Shown here: piece after piece, positions 6,426 to 9,287 of the stretch
How positions within the stretch are numbered: the stretch's first letter is position 1
How the letters are laid out: each line of letters opens with the position of its first letter
Origin: Prevotellaceae bacterium
GTDB lineage: Bacteria; Bacteroidota; Bacteroidia; Bacteroidales; Bacteroidaceae
Direction: 5' to 3'
Length of the DNA stretch: 9,287 nt
Assembly (NCBI GenBank): GCA_030536165.1
Contig: JAUNQM010000073.1
Span: forward strand, 1-9,287
The notes under the pieces: generated by a model
Told to the model about the DNA's origin: nothing
Database searches by the model: none
What the model saw: only the letters and a program-made list of their open reading frames with translations
Translations under genes and position numbers: made by a program

Positions 6426-8318
6426 ATGAAAAAGATTTTCCACATATTTACCGTTGTTGCTGTTGCAGCATCATTCTTTAGTTGCTCTGACATTTTGGAA
6501 ACCAATCCAAAGGATATTCTCGACACTAAGGATTACATCGAGAATGAAGATGAAATGTACAAAGGTTTCCTCGGTATTCTCAATCGTGTGCAGGAGGCTG
6601 GCGACCAGTCCATCTTCCTGACCGATACGCGCTGCAACTACCTCGAAGTGACCGACAACGCGCCTGATGCCTTGCAGGATATTTACAACTACCAGCCTAC
6701 CGATGGCAATGAATATGCCAACCCAACATGTTACTACGCAATCGTGGTTGCTTGCAACGACTATTTCCATAAGATGCAAGAGTTCCGCAAGAGTGTCGGC
6801 GGACTGAGCGAGAACGGCGAAAATCATTTCAAGGCATTGCTGAGTTGTGCCGTGCGTCTAAAAGTATGGGCATACTACATGCTTGGACGCATCTACGGAC
6901 AGGCATATTGGTTCGACGACCCTTTGACCGAGATGAAGTCTCTGTCTGATGCCAGCATCTTTACATATTGCGACATGCAGCAACTTACGGAGAAATGTAT
7001 AGCCCTCCTTGATAATGGCATCGAGGTGGCTGGTACTCACATCTCAGCTGACTTGGAGATGAATTGGTATGAATGGCTCGACTCCGAAAACCAGAATGCC
7101 GAGAACTATTACAAGTGGCAATACCTAACTCCTCCGTGGCTTATCCTCCGTGCCGAACTCGTCAGTTGGCGATGCAATTATCTTTCCGAGGAAGCTGCCG
7201 CACTTGAATGGCAATGGATTCACGACAATATTCTTCAATATCTCTACGACCTACATGCAGGAACAAAACGAGTGCCTGCTGTTAGCAATGAGAAAGACGA
7301 TAACGGTAATTTCATCGAGAATCTCGGCTACCTTTATCAGCTCAACATCCCTCTCCAGAGCGATGCTTCAAATGCTTACTTCCGCATGTTCTGTTCTGAG
7401 GAGATAGGAAGCAAGATGCAAATCGTAAGTGGAATAATGTACGACTACACTAACCACCAACGCAACCGTCTTGTGCAATATTTCTGTCCGTCATGGCCAG
7501 GCAGCGATGGGTTCTATCTCAAGCCGTCGGAATATGGTGTTAACCTTTACAACGAACAAGACCTCCGCAGCCCTGTTCAGAAGATGGTTGTCAATAGCGA
7601 CCTCAACGGGCAACCTGCCGTGACAAAGTTCTATTATTCCTACGACTTCACGCTTCGCAATTATAAGTTCCTGCGTGAAAACATATTCGAGATTCAGCCT
7701 ACAATCCTTACATTCCGCGGTCACGACTTCCACTTCCTGCTCGCAGAGGCTGAAAACCATCTCCACCATGAATGGCCTGCAGCTGCTATCATTGGCAACG
7801 GACTTACCAACGAATTTGCCGACAAGACAATACCGGTCAATCCTCAATGGGGCAACGTTACTACCGTCGTTGGAAGTCAAGGACAGGACAGCCTTGTCAT
7901 GACCACGCTCTACGACGACACATGGTTTGGCGGCAACGGAGGATATGGAAATTCTGGTATTGCAGGCACAATGCTCGACCGCACATACTATACGTCAACT
8001 GCAGGCTATCGTGTTCGTGTTGACAGTCTTAGAGCTTATTGTCAGCAGAAAATCAACAACGGCGAGATGACTGAGCAACAACGAATACAACTCTATGATG
8101 AAGTTCTTGCCTATGAGTATTCTAAGGAATACATTGCCGAGGGTAAGGCGTATAGTTATCTGTGCAAGATGGCTGAGCGTTATGGCAAGAATCCGCAAAT
8201 CGTAGTTCATTATATAGAGCCGAAGTATAACACACCAGTTTGTCGCAACTATATAACCTCCAATGGATATTTCATTCAATGGAATCTCAAGGACGGTAAG
8301 TTTCTCAATGAGAAATAA
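6426..8318 (+). CDS. SusD/RagB-family nutrient-binding surface lipoprotein
   Basis: A 630-residue SusD-like lipoprotein, the ligand-binding lid over the upstream SusC barrel. A lipoprotein signal peptide occupies 1-19, with lipobox FFSC and Cys20, followed by SDILETNP; a Ser-Asp next to the lipidated cysteine is common in SusD proteins on the cell surface. The N-terminal helical part includes the region usually forming TPR-like contacts with SusC (for example NPTCYYAIVVACNDYF). RagB/SusD C-terminal marks are FRGHDFHFLLAEAENHL from residue 430 (family: R.aEvyLlyAEA.n) and YEYSKEYIAEGKAYSYLCKM from 563 (family: eR..Ela.EG.R..DL.Rw). Length is toward the long end of the family, with extra sequence around 450-520 rich in Gly and Tyr. 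It starts 58 bp after susC and is very probably cotranscribed. It is the last gene of the run, ending 46 bp before the terminator stem. The substrate is unknown; divergence from the classical motifs argues against naming a polysaccharide. Confidence 0.92.
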   Translation: MKKIFHIFTVVAVAASFFSCSDILETNPKDILDTKDYIENEDEMYKGFLGILNRVQEAGDQSIFLTDTRCNYLEVTDNAPDALQDIYNYQPTDGNEYANPTCYYAIVVACNDYFHKMQEFRKSVGGLSENGENHFKALLSCAVRLKVWAYYMLGRIYGQAYWFDDPLTEMKSLSDASIFTYCDMQQLTEKCIALLDNGIEVAGTHISADLEMNWYEWLDSENQNAENYYKWQYLTPPWLILRAELVSWRCNYLSEEAAALEWQWIHDNILQYLYDLHAGTKRVPAVSNEKDDNGNFIENLGYLYQLNIPLQSDASNAYFRMFCSEEIGSKMQIVSGIMYDYTNHQRNRLVQYFCPSWPGSDGFYLKPSEYGVNLYNEQDLRSPVQKMVVNSDLNGQPAVTKFYYSYDFTLRNYKFLRENIFEIQPTILTFRGHDFHFLLAEAENHLHHEWPAAAIIGNGLTNEFADKTIPVNPQWGNVTTVVGSQGQDSLVMTTLYDDTWFGGNGGYGNSGIAGTMLDRTYYTSTAGYRVRVDSLRAYCQQKINNGEMTEQQRIQLYDEVLAYEYSKEYIAEGKAYSYLCKMAERYGKNPQIVVHYIEPKYNTPVCRNYITSNGYFIQWNLKDGKFLNEK

Positions 8319-8363
8319 GATTCAATCGATTTTCAGATAACCTTACTTGGTTTAGATAATAAA

Positions 8364-8404
8364 AAAGCATCGGAAGAAATATTCAAACTTTCTTCCGATG
8401 CTTT
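8364..8404 (-). terminator. Intrinsic terminator between convergent susD-like gene and nagB
   Basis: A perfect 16-bp inverted repeat, AAAGCATCGGAAGAAA (8364-8379) and TTTCTTCCGATGCTTT (8389-8404), encloses a 9-nt loop. Read on the - strand the stem is followed by an uninterrupted T-run (complement of A8361-8366 and beyond), giving a classic terminator about 20 bp after the nagB stop. Read on the + strand the tail is TTTGTAGTT, weaker but T-rich, so it may also end the susC/susD transcript. The rest of the 8319-8424 gap shows nothing else I can name. Confidence 0.9.
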
Positions 8405-8424
8405 GTAGTTATTGTTGTTTTGTA

Positions 8425-9243
8425 TTAGTAGAGGTTTACGTAACGATCTACGATACCTTCAAGCTGCTGCTTGTCCTTGAAATATTGGTATGTTGAAACC
8501 TTCAGGTCAACGCATGCTTCTTCGTCGCAGACGATGTTGCCATGAGGATGTGACTGAAGCGCTGATGCTGTCCACATGTGGTTAATACCATCATCGATGA
8601 TGTGGTGGAGGGCACGGCTCTTCTGAGGACCGTTGCAGACGATGAGCACTTCACGTGCTGCCATTACTGTGCCAACACCAACAGTAAGAGCCTGCTTTGG
8701 TACGAGGTTCACGTCGTTGTTGAAGAAACGGCAGTTAGCCTGGATGGTATTTGTAGTAAGAGTCTTGACACGAGTCTTGCTTCCGAGTGAACTTCCTGGT
8801 TCGTTGAATGCAATGTGGCCGTCAGGACCGATGCCACCCATGAAGAGGTCGATGCCACCTGCAGCCTCAATAGCCTTCTCATAGTTTTCACATTCTACAG
8901 CAAGGTCAGGGGCGTTGCCGTTGAGGATGTGTACGTTTTCTTTCTTTATGTTGATGTGGCTGAAGAAGTTTGTCCACATAAAGCTATGATAGCTTTCTGG
9001 GTGTTCTTCAGGAAGGTTTACATACTCGTCCATGTTGAATGTAACAACATTCTCAAATGAGAGTTTGCCTTCTTCATAAATCTTGATTAACTGCTTGTAA
9101 AGACCAAGAGGAGAACTACCTGTAGGGCATCCGAGTACGAATGGCTTCTCAGGAGTTGGGTTGAACGTAATAATCTTTTCTGCAACATAGTTTGCTGCCC
9201 ACTTCGACATTTCGTCGTAGTCTTTTGTAATACTTACTCTCAT
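8425..9243 (-). CDS. nagB: Glucosamine-6-phosphate deaminase
   Basis: A 272-residue cytoplasmic enzyme converting glucosamine 6-phosphate to fructose 6-phosphate and ammonium, the step that feeds amino sugars into glycolysis. It aligns with E. coli NagB (266 residues) without a numbering shift through the core. The phosphate-binding turn PTGSSPLG is at 40-47; NMDEY carries the catalytic Asp72; GPDGHIAFNEPGS at 139-151 carries Asp141, His143 and Glu148. Phosphate ligands Arg172 and Lys208 are present. Residues matching the E. coli N-acetylglucosamine-6-phosphate allosteric site (Ser151, Arg158, Lys160, Thr161, Tyr254) are all kept, so allosteric activation is plausible though inferred. The start at 9243 gives the family N-terminus (MRVSITKDYDEMSKWAA). 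It is convergent with the SusC/SusD genes and has its own terminator. No nagA or sugar transporter is adjacent in the window, so it looks like a stand-alone housekeeping gene. Confidence 0.97.
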   Translation of the reverse strand: MRVSITKDYDEMSKWAANYVAEKIITFNPTPEKPFVLGCPTGSSPLGLYKQLIKIYEEGKLSFENVVTFNMDEYVNLPEEHPESYHSFMWTNFFSHINIKKENVHILNGNAPDLAVECENYEKAIEAAGGIDLFMGGIGPDGHIAFNEPGSSLGSKTRVKTLTTNTIQANCRFFNNDVNLVPKQALTVGVGTVMAAREVLIVCNGPQKSRALHHIIDDGINHMWTASALQSHPHGNIVCDEEACVDLKVSTYQYFKDKQQLEGIVDRYVNLY

Positions 9244-9287
9244 AATATTATTTTTTTGAAAAATTCTATAGCTTTGGTTCTGTAATA
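9244..9287 (-). other. nagB upstream region, A+T-rich, partial
   Basis: Only 44 bases upstream of nagB are inside the window. Read on the - strand they are A+T-rich, ending in a run of A residues before ATAATATT and the ATG, consistent with a Bacteroidota translation start without Shine-Dalgarno. I cannot match the -33 TTTG / -7 TAnnTTTG promoter consensus here; the promoter may lie beyond the edge. Confidence 0.4.

Noticed and set aside
8578..9060. + strand ORFs inside the nagB region
   Set aside because: They are antisense to a gene with complete catalytic motifs and show no domain-like sequence.

Overview
The window looks like Bacteroidota, most likely a Bacteroidales member of the Prevotella/Bacteroides type. 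The reasons are an adjacent SusC-like/SusD-like outer-membrane pair, lipoproteins with acidic residues just after the lipobox cysteine, A-rich sequence rather than Shine-Dalgarno motifs before the starts, and short intergenic repeats (AATTGA-rich runs and a CCTGAA...TTCAGG hairpin) of a kind I associate with these genomes. The genus is an inference; no rRNA or marker gene is present to settle it.

Layout. Four genes run left to right on the + strand: (1) the 3' part of a fasciclin (FAS1) domain protein cut by the window edge, 1-1041; (2) a two-FAS1-domain lipoprotein, 1175-3124; (3) a SusC/RagA TonB-dependent transporter, best start 3233, ending 6367; (4) a SusD/RagB surface lipoprotein, 6426-8318. 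The spacing (133, 108 and 58 bp), common strand and lack of a recognisable terminator between them suggest one transcription unit, though internal promoters cannot be excluded. A convergent nagB gene (glucosamine-6-phosphate deaminase, 8425-9243, - strand) follows, separated from susD by a perfect 16-bp-stem terminator whose T-run serves nagB best.

How the genes fit together. SusC is the outer-membrane channel and SusD its ligand-binding lid, so the pair imports a substrate. The two FAS1 lipoproteins are probably surface-exposed accessory proteins of the same complex. No glycoside hydrolase, protease, sulfatase, sigma/anti-sigma pair or hybrid sensor is visible, so the substrate cannot be named. 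nagB is a housekeeping amino-sugar gene that probably just borders the locus.

The most striking element is not a gene. The 133-bp gap at 1042-1174 holds five units of a 13-bp odd palindrome (ACACCTWAGGTGT) whose centres fall at 1058, 1081, 1104, 1127 and 1150, exactly 23 bp apart, separated by 10-bp spacers of different sequence. Four units are perfect and the middle one is degenerate. The other two gaps inside the cluster also carry short repeats, each of a different kind: AATTGA motifs plus a dispersed hairpin before susC, and three 8-bp tandem units touching the susD start codon.
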